Shown here: positions 1-7,029 of the stretch, one piece after another
How positions within the stretch are numbered: the stretch's first letter is position 1
How the letters are laid out: every line of letters begins with the position of its first letter
From: Cerioporus squamosus
Lineage: Eukaryota > Basidiomycota > Agaricomycetes > Polyporales > Polyporaceae
Assembly (NCBI GenBank): GCA_022592435.1
Contig: JABYQS010000904.1
Coordinates: 1-11,461 of the forward strand
Direction: 5' to 3'
Length of the DNA: 11,461 bases
Notes under the pieces: model-generated
What the model saw: only the letters and a program-made list of their open reading frames with translations
Database searches by the model: none
What the model was told of the DNA's origin: nothing
Translations under genes and position numbers: made by a program

Positions 1-510
1 CTAGCTGAAAAGCTTGAGATCTATGTCTCCTGAGGGCCCCATCAAAGTTCCATGAATATCACAGCAAGATCTCGACGGATTTTCATGATCTTGGGCTAGA
101 AATGAGTGGAGGATTGAGGGGAAGATGGTCGAAAGCACAAGGGACGAGGATCATGGACATGGTAAGTGCTTGACTCTCATTTATCTCCCCCTAGTACAGC
201 CCTACAAGCGGCCGAGTCATTCTGCCACTGCGCAGCACATACCCAACCATTTTGGCCGGTAGAGGGCTTGAACCATGCATGTTCACAGGGGATATCGCCA
301 GTTTACTGCGGCACCTTGTGGCTTCACAGGAAACCGGCCATATCTCTATGGCAACATGATATATTTGTTCGCTCTTTGGCCTGCATGGCCTTCCAGAACG
401 TCTTAAGTGGCTGGTACCATTTGTTTGGCGATGCACTTACTAATTGCTGCCCTGCAGTACCTTCATGCTCCCCCATGTGTCCACATTCATTCGTCGATAG
501 CCCCACCACT
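1..510 (+). pseudogene. Broken exons of an unrecognised protein
   Basis: Not recognised. Reading the + strand in pieces gives protein-like sequence: a first exon ending at 161 (...RWSKAQGTRIMDM), a possible 33-bp intron 162-194 (GTAAGT...CCCCTAG, very short), then an exon from 195 containing SPTSGRVILPLRSTYP, RGLEPCMFTGDIASLLRHL and LFGLHGLPERLKWL. That exon has stops at 357-359 (ATG GCA ACA TGA, possibly a former TGG) and 441-443. The second stop lies inside a plausible intron of about 47 bp that starts GTACCAT near 411 and ends CTAATTGCTGCCCTGCAG at 457. The coding-like sequence stops where the inverted-repeat element begins at 512, so the locus may have been split by that insertion. The start of the gene is outside the window or lost. 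The long overlapping frames of about 80-130 aa on both strands here look like shadows. Confidence 0.35.
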
Positions 511-524
511 AGCGGTCACCATGT

Positions 525-585
525 GACGTGTTACATATCGCCAGAAAGCTACAATGTGTAGCTTTCTGACAATATATAACACGTC
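525..585. repeat. Subterminal hairpin, 29-bp arms
   Basis: Arms 525-553 and 557-585 are inverted repeats around the 3-nt loop ATG. They match at 26 of 29 positions, and all three differences are C/T transitions. The inner 12 bp (542-553 CAGAAAGCTACA with 557-568) are perfect. It lies just inside the left end of the 512-2171 element, and a counterpart lies at the right end. Confidence 0.85.
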
Positions 586-678
586 GCAATAAGTCACCAT
601 TTGGCCCTTTGGCAGCTGCATCTTGCGGGTACCAAAAACCAGTGATGGGTCACGGGTTGGTTGCGGATCGGCCTGCCT

Positions 679-770
679 GTGACCCGTACCCGTACCCGCG
701 TGTGACCCGTACCCGTACCCGCGTGTGACCCGTACCCGTACCCGCGTGTGACCCGTACCCGTACCCGCGT
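679..770. repeat. Tandem array, 4 x 23 bp
   Basis: Four identical head-to-tail 23-bp units start at 679, 702, 725 and 748. Each unit begins GTGACCC, contains CCGTACCCGTACCC and ends CGCGT. A partial fifth unit starts at 771 (GTGACACCCG). The repeat is C-rich and CpG-containing in an otherwise CpG-poor neighbourhood, and sits in the left subterminal region of the 512-2171 element. Such subterminal arrays are often transposase-binding sites; that role here is inference. The translated reading frames across it (repeats of RVRVTRGYGYGSHAGTGTG type) are a by-product of the tandem structure. Confidence 0.95.
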
Positions 771-802
771 GTGACACCCGCCAAAACCCGTGTGGGTTTC
801 GG
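771..802. repeat. Left inner inverted-repeat arm
   Basis: This 32-bp segment (GTGACACCCGCC...GGGTTTCGG) matches the reverse complement of 1948-1979 at 25 of 32 positions; six of the seven differences are transitions. It directly follows the 23-bp array and ties the left and right end regions of the 512-2171 element together. Confidence 0.7.
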
Positions 803-840
803 ACACCCGTGATACAGCCTATATTTGGATGCACAGACCC

Positions 841-1197
841 CAGATGAAGGAAGAATTGTACAACCTCCACCATGCCCAGCTTCAAAATATCATTGAGTGC
901 ATTTTTGGTGTCCTCAATTGGTAGTTCAAGATGTCATGAGAGTCCTGCAAGTACAACATCTGTGTTCCATGCCAGATTCCCTTTGGCTTGACCCTCCTCC
1001 ACAACTTCTTCTGTGTGACTGCTACTCTGATCAAACTTGAGTCTGTCTAAACAATGAGCCTGCTGGGTCCTCCCATGGTGATAGCAACCCCATGGAGCAG
1101 ACTGTGGTTCTAGACAGTGAGGACTTATAGGCTAGTGCAAGACGGAAGCAGGTAGCCACTGATATCTGGACACTACTACCACACAGTATCAAGGTGA
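841..1197 (+). pseudogene. PIF/Harbinger transposase C-terminal relic
   Basis: The + strand from about 841 reads EELYNLHHAQLQNIIEC and then IFGVLNW, matching the conserved C-terminal part of fungal Harbinger (DDE) transposases: LRHA..RN..ER.FGVLK.RF. It continues, past stops at 922-924 and 937-939, with KYNICVPCQIP and LLHNFF, corresponding to the Q-A-x-I-P and LHNF motifs. After a stop near 1048, another frame gives ARRKQVATDIW (about 1137-1169), like the usual RRD.IA..MW end. The catalytic DDE region is absent; upstream is repeat sequence. Conserved arginines appear as His (868), Gln (883, 973), Cys (898) and Trp (919), each one transition from a CGN codon. The family assignment rests on motif recognition. 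It is clearly non-functional. Confidence 0.7.
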
Positions 1198-1644
1198 GCT
1201 GGAGGCACACTGGAACCACCAAACAGGGTAGATAGATGTAACAGTCAATGTTACATCATGGCCTATGTCTCAAACTTGTCCCCATGACTGCGCTGACACT
1301 TGTATCATTACTGTATTAGTATATGTCCCATGTCCTGTCTGACATACTGTATTGTCTGTGCCTCCGTTCTTCATACCTGGTCTGTGCTTGCACCATGGCC
1401 TTTCATATATACACTTGCAGGACCCAGTTGGTATCCTCATTGTATCAACACCAGGACATCCAGGTCCTAGCCTCTGCTGTCTCTCTCATCTGAGCCCATC
1501 CTCCGTGCTTAGTGCTCTTTGGCTTGCTTCTTAACCTTGACCTTGCTCTCGACACCTGGCCATGACGATAGACAATTAAGTTATTACCCATGGTATATGA
1601 TAGTTAAAAACAAGTACAGACTGGAAGGACTAGTCAGAAAGTAA
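1198..1644. other. Non-coding interior, small palindromes
   Basis: No convincing gene. There is a perfect 8-bp-arm hairpin at 1235-1257 (GATGTAAC / GTTACATC, loop of 7) just after the transposase relic, and a 12-bp perfect palindrome GTAACTAGTTAC at 1641-1652 overlapping the end of the minus-strand relic. The 60-aa frame at 1352-1534 has no recognisable features. Confidence 0.5.
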
Positions 1645-1890
1645 CTAGTTACATTTGTTGGCATACTCAATCACATTCTGCAGCCAGAATGTCTATGCCT
1701 CTTCCTCATTGTCCACAAAGCTCATATACTCCTTCTGAGTCCTTCACACTCTCTGCAGAATGGAGGACGTAATGGGCACAACCCAAGGAGTATAGCGATA
1801 AACCCTCCTTGACCTTTACCTGCTCCCAAACTTTGTTGTGCAGAGGGGACAGAGACATACCAGCCACCCCATTACCCTTAGCACCAACTA
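1645..1890 (-). pseudogene. Unrecognised coding relic inside the TIR element
   Basis: Read on the minus strand, one frame gives GVAGMSLSPLHNKVWEQVKV and then KEGLSLYSLG. After a frameshift near 1790-1800 a second frame gives YTPWVVPITSSILQRV, a stop, then EYMSFVDNEEEA, a stop (TAG, perhaps a former TAC or TGG) and TFWLQNVIEYANKCN, ending at a stop at 1645-1647. The even hydrophobic pattern, the acidic patch and the natural-looking C-terminus argue for a former protein. I cannot name it. It is convergent with the Harbinger transposase relic, the place where such elements often carry their second gene, but the sequence lacks a clear Myb/SANT signature. Confidence 0.4.
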
Positions 1891-1947
1891 TGCCCTGCAC
1901 AAGCTGTAAACTTTGTGTGTCAAACGGGTAGGGAAGATCATGGGGCT

Positions 1948-1979
1948 CCCAAACCCGTATGGGTTCTGATGGGTGTCAC
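1948..1979. repeat. Right inner inverted-repeat arm
   Basis: The reverse complement of this segment pairs with 771-802 (25 of 32). Together with the CCTGTGACCCGTG motif near 2028-2040 and GTGACACCCGC near 2048-2058, it forms the degenerate right counterpart of the left end region. The 23-bp tandem array itself is not amplified on this side. Confidence 0.65.
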
Positions 1980-2116
1980 AATGCATAGATACGGGCGGGG
2001 TCATGCTCTGACTGCCCTGCCAGAAACCTGTGACCCGTGCACATGTTGTGACACCCGCAACATACCGTGCTACAGCAGTCAAATCTTGACATCTCACAAT
2101 GAGTTTGATACCGTTT

Positions 2117-2139
2117 GAAAGCTATGTATTGTAGCTTTC
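2117..2139. repeat. Right subterminal hairpin
   Basis: GAAAGCTA (2117-2124) and TAGCTTTC (2132-2139) are inverted around a 7-nt loop. On the minus strand the motif AGAAAGCTACAAT begins at 2140, 31 bp from the inferred right end (2171), matching the spacing of the left hairpin from 512. Confidence 0.75.
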
Positions 2140-2171
2140 TAGTGATACAAAACATATCGTCAGGTGTCCGC

Positions 2172-2336
2172 TATGAGGAGAGCTATAAAGCACTCAGTAT
2201 TGCCCTAAAGCAGCACTTTGAATCTGCTTTTGACATGGACAAGTCAGTGAAATCGAAAATGAATCAAGCCAGACATGCATGGACTGCTAAAGTGTGCATA
2301 GTCCAAAACCTGGACAGATGCACTGTGATGCCTTGA
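2172..2336 (+). pseudogene. Exon-like fragment right of the TIR element
   Basis: Immediately after the inferred right end of the element the + strand reads YEESYKALSIALKQHF, then ESAFDMDKSVKSKMNQARHA and WTAKVCIVQNL, to a TGA at 2334-2336. It is open, charged and helical-looking, unlike the surrounding non-coding sequence, but I do not recognise the family. The frame can be followed back across the element: dropping 512-2171 and one TA, left-flank codons ...CCC CAC CAC read into this frame, preceded by one stop (TAG at 498-500). It may therefore be the other half of the 1-510 locus; that is inference and the splice phases do not fit perfectly. Confidence 0.35.
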
Positions 2337-2339
2337 AGA

Positions 2340-2720
2340 TATGGCCAATGTACTGTGTCATTACAGGATGATATAGTATAACGGCCATACCCCACGCAAT
2401 TGGGGGCAGTTTGCAACCTCAAATAGCTCACTCAAAGGCGTGAGCATAGCGCTTTCAGTCAAGCCCATATGCAGCCTGAACAAATGAGAAATGGATGCAG
2501 GAGAGCGAGATGTTTTGACCACTTTGGGGATGGGGATGGGGAGGAGAAGAGAGAAATTGTACTTACCACATTGTATATACTTGTCCGGCTCATTATCTGC
2601 TATGTTCTCCTCCATTTTCCAAGATAATAAAAATTCATTGAGATCTTGCTGAGATAGAGTGGTGTTTTGCAGACGACTGGCAGAGCAGTGAGAAGGCAGA
2701 GAGATCCAGTTCAACAGTCA
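2340..2720 (-). other. Unrecognised, weakly coding-like minus strand
   Basis: The minus strand from 2714 to 2361 is open (117 codons) and includes QQDLNEFLLSWKMEENIADN and later LHMGLTESAMLTPLSELFEV. A donor (GTAAGT, first base 2566) and an acceptor (TTTGTTCAG, last base 2476) would define a 91-bp intron, longer than others in the window. I cannot assign a family. It could be a relic of another transposon gene or chance. Confidence 0.25.
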
Positions 2721-2825
2721 GGAGAGGTCATGAAAAGTGTAAGCAGGATGTCCACATAGGTCAGAAAAAGATGTGAAGCAAGCAGAAGATGTATGAGGGT
2801 AAATGAGCAGAGGAAACCTGACAGA

Positions 2826-2970
2826 AAACCTGCCGGGTACTCGTACTCGTGGTACCCATGAGCCCCGGTGCTTAGCCCCATACCTGTGGGAACCTGTGGA
2901 TCCACGGGTTGAGTTTTTCATGGAGTCGTGGCCGGGACAAGTCTGAGAGCCCCGTGGGATGCCCCATGCT
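2826..2970. repeat. Decayed ACCCGT/GGGTAC-rich repeat
   Basis: The stretch contains GCCGGGTACTCGTACTCGTG, GGTACCCATGAGCCCCGG, ATACCTGTGGGAACCTGTGG and ATCCACGGGTT. These look like the ACCCGTACCCGTACCC motif of the 679-770 array after several C-to-T changes, including a short GGGTAC / GTACCC inverted pair. No clear boundaries or target duplications are visible. It is probably the subterminal part of another old element. Confidence 0.4.
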
Positions 2971-3099
2971 ACACTCTACGATTGGGTCGCACTTGGCTTG
3001 AGACCGGGACAGACAAGCTACAAGAGCGACAAGGAGGCAGGGGGATCTCATTGCAAACACGTAGCATACATCAAGGGGACATGAGACTAAGTAGTACGA

Positions 3100-4049
3100 G
3101 ATAATCAATGGTGGCAATGCCCAAGCAGAATTGCGCGTCCAGGTGCCAAAAGCCAACACAAGCTGCTTAACAGATGAGGCCAAGTCACCCAATAATAAAG
3201 CCATTTGCAAGGCTCAGATATGCTTGGCAGCAGCGGAAGTCAAGGGAATAGAGGAAATGGCATGCTTTGCAGCAGTGGAAGATGAGGGAGGCCTTCATTA
3301 GGGAAGCTGTACTCTTGTCTGCATTCTGCAAATGTGGATAGATATGGGGAATGGTGGAGAAGACAATGGAGATGACTCATGACTGTAGCAGTGGAGCTTG
3401 TACAGGTCAGCACAGGAGTCAAAGAACTCATCAGAGGAGAGTTCTGCTGCATCTCGTCTCCAGCACCAGCAGGAGGTGTGTTATTGATGTCTAGGAACTG
3501 TCAGGACCCAACAGAGGTGGCAGAGGAACAGGTGCAGCAGCAGCAACATTGGCAGAGAAGAATGCAAGATCTCTAATTGCCTGGCTGCCACCCATGAGCT
3601 CTGTGATGGTGTCATACTCAGGGAATGCCTTGGTGCAGAAGTGGTTGTAATTAGCATACTTCTTGACCTTGCACCCCTCCTACACCTTCATGAAGACAAA
3701 GCAATAACCAAGAACACAGGACTCACCAGTCATTATAAAGGATGCCTTTCCAAACAGCCTCAGTAGTAGTCACCAACCCTATGCATTGTTCCAGCCAAAG
3801 CCCAACAATCCATTCAAGAGATGATTGATGTTGTGTTCTGACTTAAACTGGTAATTGAATTCAAACGAACACAGGGGGGACAGAACAACTTGGATGACAG
3901 ACTTACCCTTGTCCACTGACTCTTTACAACATCACATCCAGTAGCCCACACATACCCTTGAGCTAGAAGCTTTGCAGCAATGACTGAGTACACTTTAGGC
4001 TGGAAGTTGTTGTCCCAAATTACGGCTTAAGTGACTGCATCCTTAAGTA
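3100..4049 (-). pseudogene. Myb/SANT-like Harbinger accessory protein, dead
   Basis: On the minus strand, starting near 4049, the sequence reads VIWDNNFQPKVYSVIAAKLL and WATGCDVVKSQWTR, matching the start of fungal Myb/SANT-like DNA-binding domains (NGF.P.VW..VA..L...G...T...CK.RW.RLK). A 59-bp intron (3848-3906, GTAAGT...ACCAG) leads to FKSEHNINHLLNGLLGFGWN, the family's FK.VK.LR..SGFGWD motif, followed by two stops. A second short intron ends near 3680, and then CKVKKYANYNHFCTKAFPEY and DTITELMGGSQAI match KAK.FR.K.FPLYD...L. A low-complexity Ala/Pro linker (AAAAPVPLPPLL) and Ser/Thr-rich sequence follow, then a possible C-terminal helix (ALLLGDLASSVKQLVLAFG, about 3150-3205). Such proteins are the second component of Harbinger transposons, aiding nuclear import and end recognition. 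Stops and frameshifts make it non-functional; the lower boundary is approximate. Confidence 0.65.
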
Positions 4050-4310
4050 AGCCCGCTGCAGCGCGAGCTTACCAGCCACTCTGTTATGTCTTGTTTACAC
4101 ACCACTAGCGCCAGTACTTTTGCTTCCGTAAACCGCGCGTTGTGTTCCTTAGCTTTTCCCAAACACAACACAGGTACGCAACACATGTATATACTATCGC
4201 TCTCATGTACTTACTTAGCTTTTTCCGAACACAACGCAGCTCGTTCCTGTTCTGTGCTCAGTGTGCGCCAGCCTCGCCAGCTGGCTTTTACCTTAAGACC
4301 ATTGAGAAGA
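4040..4310. other. CpG-rich island of unknown origin
   Basis: This block keeps many CpGs (TGCAGCGCGAGC, AAACCGCGCGTTGTG, CCGAACACAACGC, TGCGCCAGCCTCGCC), while sequence on both sides has almost none. It holds a near-direct repeat: CTTAGCTTTTCCCAAACACAAC (near 4150) and CTTAGCTTTTTCCGAACACAAC (near 4215). The GTTGTGTT at about 4139-4146 is inverted relative to the AACACAAC copies. TGTTATGTC at 4084 could be an LTR-like terminus, but I found no matching end, target duplication or primer-binding site. The ORF of 111 aa here has no family features. It is most simply a younger insertion or fragment next to the Myb-like relic. Confidence 0.35.
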
Positions 4311-4320
4311 ATCTCTTCAG

Positions 4321-5070
4321 AAGCCTTGTCCCAGTCAGCACGAACCATATTGGACAGCAAAGCAATATGGCAAATAGAGGGCAGGCAGAGAATAGAGGGG
4401 GCAGACAGTGAGACAGATTAGAATGCTGGGGCAGACACAAATTGCTATGTAGTGCTCGGATTTGTGCAGCTGAACACAAAACATTATACAGAATTACTGC
4501 TATCACCATACAGGTGCTATTTGCCTTATATGGGCATAAAGTAGCACTACAACTTACTATCTGGCCAGGCTGAAACTAGATGTCATCAAGGCTGTGATAT
4601 CTGGATCTGTCTGACATGGGCCTATAAGCACTGGGTCAGGTCTGGCTCTACCTGCACAGGACTCAACCTGTTGTTCAGCCTTAGGCATGAACAATCTGCA
4701 CAAGTGTACATCAAGACACATGATATGTCAAAACTATATTATTGTATAGTATGTTTGGGGCAAGCAGGAGGGTATACAACACAACAAGACTATGCTTTTG
4801 TACAGTATGTGCAGGCAAACAAGTAAGCAAAGACCGTGCAATGAGCAAAACAATGAGCACATACACTACTATCAAGACTACAAGTGCAAAGTTGTACAGT
4901 AGATGCAAGGGAAAGCAGCAGGTAGTGCATTACCAACTGATACCATTGATTGAGCTCAAGCTCCACAAATATGCATCACCCAGCATCTGAGGATGTCAGT
5001 GATCACTAAGGGTGTTGCATGCCCCTACTAACATGCAATAGGTGAACAATTCACGCCAGCTGACACTGTA
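4321..5070. other. AT-rich, CpG-poor, no gene seen
   Basis: No coding relic is supported. A purine-rich stretch (GAGGGCAGGCAGAG, GGGGCAGACAG) lies near 4378-4410. Near 4600-4680 TGACATGGGCC, ACTGGGTCAGGTCTGG and CTACCTGCACAGGACTCAACC resemble the GGGTCAGG motifs of hAT-like ends elsewhere in the window. The short frames at 4711-4990 show nothing recognisable. Confidence 0.4.
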
Positions 5071-5073
5071 GAA

Positions 5074-5245
5074 TAGAGCTGCAGAATGGGTCAGGTCAAG
5101 GTCAGATAGACCTGAACCTGATCTGCAAATGAAACCGTAAGTACAGATCTCGCAGATCCCGATATCCATGCTGCAGATGAGTCTCAGATCCAGGTAGCAG
5201 TTGTTCCAAAACTGAGAGATCTGTTGCAGATCTGCAGTATCACAA
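5074..5245. repeat. Decayed hAT-like terminus and subterminal motifs
   Basis: TAGAGCTGCAG at 5074-5084 matches the first 11 bp of the MITE terminus at 10093 (TAGTGCTGCAG) at 10 of 11 positions. It is followed by GGGTCAGGTC, as in the MITE. Inside are repeated GATCTGCA/TGCAGATC motifs (near 5118, 5146, 5170, 5215-5240) in both orientations. A right end could be GATCTGCAGTATCA near 5230-5245, but it matches the left end poorly and I see no 8-bp duplication. I read it as the remains of a small related non-autonomous element; the boundaries are uncertain. Confidence 0.4.
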
Positions 5246-5336
5246 AACAAGTTGCTGAAGATATTTGACTCTTGCATTGCAATACATAGTATACAAAGTA
5301 AGTAGGCATGCATACATCAATTTTCTTTGTTGTCAG

Positions 5337-5930
5337 AGCTTTCATGGATGGGCCAGAAATCCTTCTTGGGCTAAGATCCAATAATGGACCTGTTGAGTTT
5401 GAACAAGGAGACATCACACCCATTAGTTGGTAACTAGAGCACTGGCAAAATCCTGGTATGTGTGGGGTGGAAAGATGCAACACAATAATGGGTTAGATGG
5501 GCAGCATGGCTGGTGACAATGTGGACCATGGCCTGTGCAAGGAGAATCTCTTCAAGGTACTTCTACATGTGTCTTACTTGAAGACAGTTCCAGGAAGGGT
5601 TGCCATCAAGACAGAAGTAATTCAGGGGTACAGTGGATCCCTGGTATGCACACTGAAATGCACAGAAAATTGATGTACGAGGCTTGGAAGAAACATGGTA
5701 AACAACGTGCACTGCAGTTAGGCAAGAGGAAAAGAGGAGTAAAGCAAAGTTAAGGAACAAGCATTGATTGAAAAGAAAGACAAGCAAAGCAAAGATGAGA
5801 TTGAAAAAGTCACAGTATGTAAGGAAGATGACAAGGAGAGAGTAACACCCTCACATCAATATCCTCCAGGGTATCATTACGCACTTACTTGGATGCACTT
5901 GGTTAGGAGTGGGCCATTTCTGGCAAGGTA
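5337..5930 (+). pseudogene. Unrecognised multi-frame coding relic
   Basis: Several + strand pieces read like one decayed protein. After a candidate 39-bp intron (5298-5336, GTAAGT...TTGTCAG) comes AFMDGPEILLGLRSNNGPVE and FEQGDITPISW, to a stop at 5431. From 5542 another frame gives ENLFKVLLHVSYLKTVPGRV and AIKTEVIQGYSGSL. A frameshift near 5640 leads to MHTEMHRKLMYEAWKKHG and the basic LGKRKRG. A third frame from about 5752 gives KEQALIEKKDKQSKDEIEKV and then PPGYHYALTWMHLVRSGPFL. Basic and charged segments followed by an aromatic C-terminal part suggest a transposon-encoded protein, but I cannot name it. At least two frameshifts and several stops show it is dead. It is convergent with the 5973-7023 relic. 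Confidence 0.4.
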
Positions 5931-5972
5931 TGATTGAGGAGTGTTGGGGGAATTTGTTATAAGATAGGATAT

Positions 5973-7023
5973 TTACATTGGTACTAATATTATATCATAT
6001 GGGGTTGGAGATGTACAATCTGATATACAGTAGCATTGCCATTGCATAGTCGTCTGCATTTTGCAGCTTTTTATGATTATAGTGAACAATGTTATTATAG
6101 CAAATGACTTTGCCTTCATTAGCAGTACCATTGTATACCAAACATCCCCAAATTTATCTACAATATAGCAAACAAAGAGACTTGGCTTGTGGTAAATTAT
6201 ACCACATAAGCAATGTATTCTGATGGTATCCCCTAGAATGATCTGCCTCTCAATTACAACCTTGTCTCTGGTGATAAATGCCAATACACTGGGCAGTAAC
6301 TCATAGTTGTCCAGTTTTTGTATACAGTGGTTGCATTCATTGCAAGCCCTGGTGGTTTTTGTATGCATAAAGCATTCATCTACTGAGTAACTGACTTCCC
6401 TCGATGTGGACCTAGCTTTGAAGGATTGTTTTTCAAAAAATCAGAATCATATGTCCAAACCATCTGATGGCCAAGTCAACTTTAGCTTGGGTGTCACATG
6501 CTCTGCATATATATTGTGTCTGTAGTACTGGTGCTTCAGGCTGCAGAGTTATTCGTGTTAATGCATGCGTATTTGTTGGTTGGCTCTAAGCCCTCTGGTC
6601 TTAGGTCTCTAGACTTGGAGCCCAACATGTTTCTGAACCTATCTCTGACAAATTCAGATGGCTGTTGGATATGCTTTCTTTCCTGAATAAATCACCCAGA
6701 TACTGCAAAGTAGTTTCTTGGTCTGATACATAGGCTGCCCACTTTTCTCTACAGTATTCATACAAGGCATATAGGATCACTAGCAGACTATCATATGCAC
6801 AACTATGGTTAACACTGTCCTATGCCAAGCCTCTCATGCTCTGTCCTGCTGGAGGTTGAGAGACCTTGATCCTTTTGATCCTTCTTTCTGGCTGTACGTT
6901 AAGTTCCGTGATAGGGCTACCATCTGTAACATTATCATATCTTTGCTTTTCTGGGGCATTACTAATACTGTGCAAAGCTTGTGAACCTTTAGCAGGGATT
7001 AGTAAGATCGAATTATGCTTCAC
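5973..7023 (-). pseudogene. USP-like cysteine peptidase relic
   Basis: On the minus strand from 7023 the frame reads MKHNSILLIPAKGSQALHSI and a basic patch ERRIKRIKV. After a stop (TAG, plausibly a former TGG, at about 6820) comes DSVNHSCAYDSLLVILYALY followed by KWAAYVSDQETTLQYLGDL (about 6660-6815). S-C-A-Y-D resembles the catalytic-cysteine box of a ubiquitin-hydrolase-like family that I recall from many repetitive loci in basidiomycete genomes. A later frame (6368-5973) contains CNECNHC, ILGDTIRIHCLCGIIYH and VDKFGDVWYTMV, resembling the family's YxLRGIIYHG..HFT..., WF/WYHDG segment; the catalytic His region (HFT) reads SLFV and the D-G is lost. Stops and frameshifts separate the pieces. 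Assignment is by motif memory only; whether this family travels with a specific transposon is inference. Confidence 0.45.
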
Positions 7024-7029
7024 TGCATT

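Larger units (their letters stand above)
512..2171. mobile_element. Degenerate TIR transposon with Harbinger-like relics
   Basis: The two ends are inverted copies. The left end reads GCGGTCACC from 512; the right end read inward from 2171 is GCGGACACC. Both are flanked by TA (510-511 and 2172-2173). Exactly 31 bp inside each end the motif AGAAAGCTACAAT begins, and each copy forms a hairpin with TAGCTTTC. Further in, 771-802 pairs with the reverse complement of 1948-1979 (25 of 32 positions, six of seven differences transitions). Both end regions also hold GTGACCC/ACCCG motifs. Between the ends lie a Harbinger-type transposase C-terminus (about 841-1197, +) and a convergent relic (1645-1890, -), so this is probably an internally deleted copy. 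A TA duplication alone does not fix the superfamily: Harbinger normally duplicates TWA, so the exact boundary could be off by a base or two. It is not autonomous as seen. Confidence 0.6.

Noticed and set aside
166..561. 131-aa + strand open frame
   Set aside because: It runs through a likely intron acceptor region and into the TIR element; a different + frame carries the protein-like sequence.
679..775. CRISPR-like or telomere-like repeat array
   Set aside because: The units are directly adjacent without spacers, and CCGTACCC is not the TTAGGG-type telomere repeat of most fungi; it is a subterminal minisatellite.
487..885. Open frames of 132 and 70 aa on the minus strand across the array
   Set aside because: Their repetitive peptide arises from translating the 23-bp tandem units; no independent coding signal.
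4084..4320. Solo LTR starting TGTTATGTC
   Set aside because: No matching CA terminus, target duplication or primer-binding site could be found, so it is kept only as an unexplained CpG-rich block.
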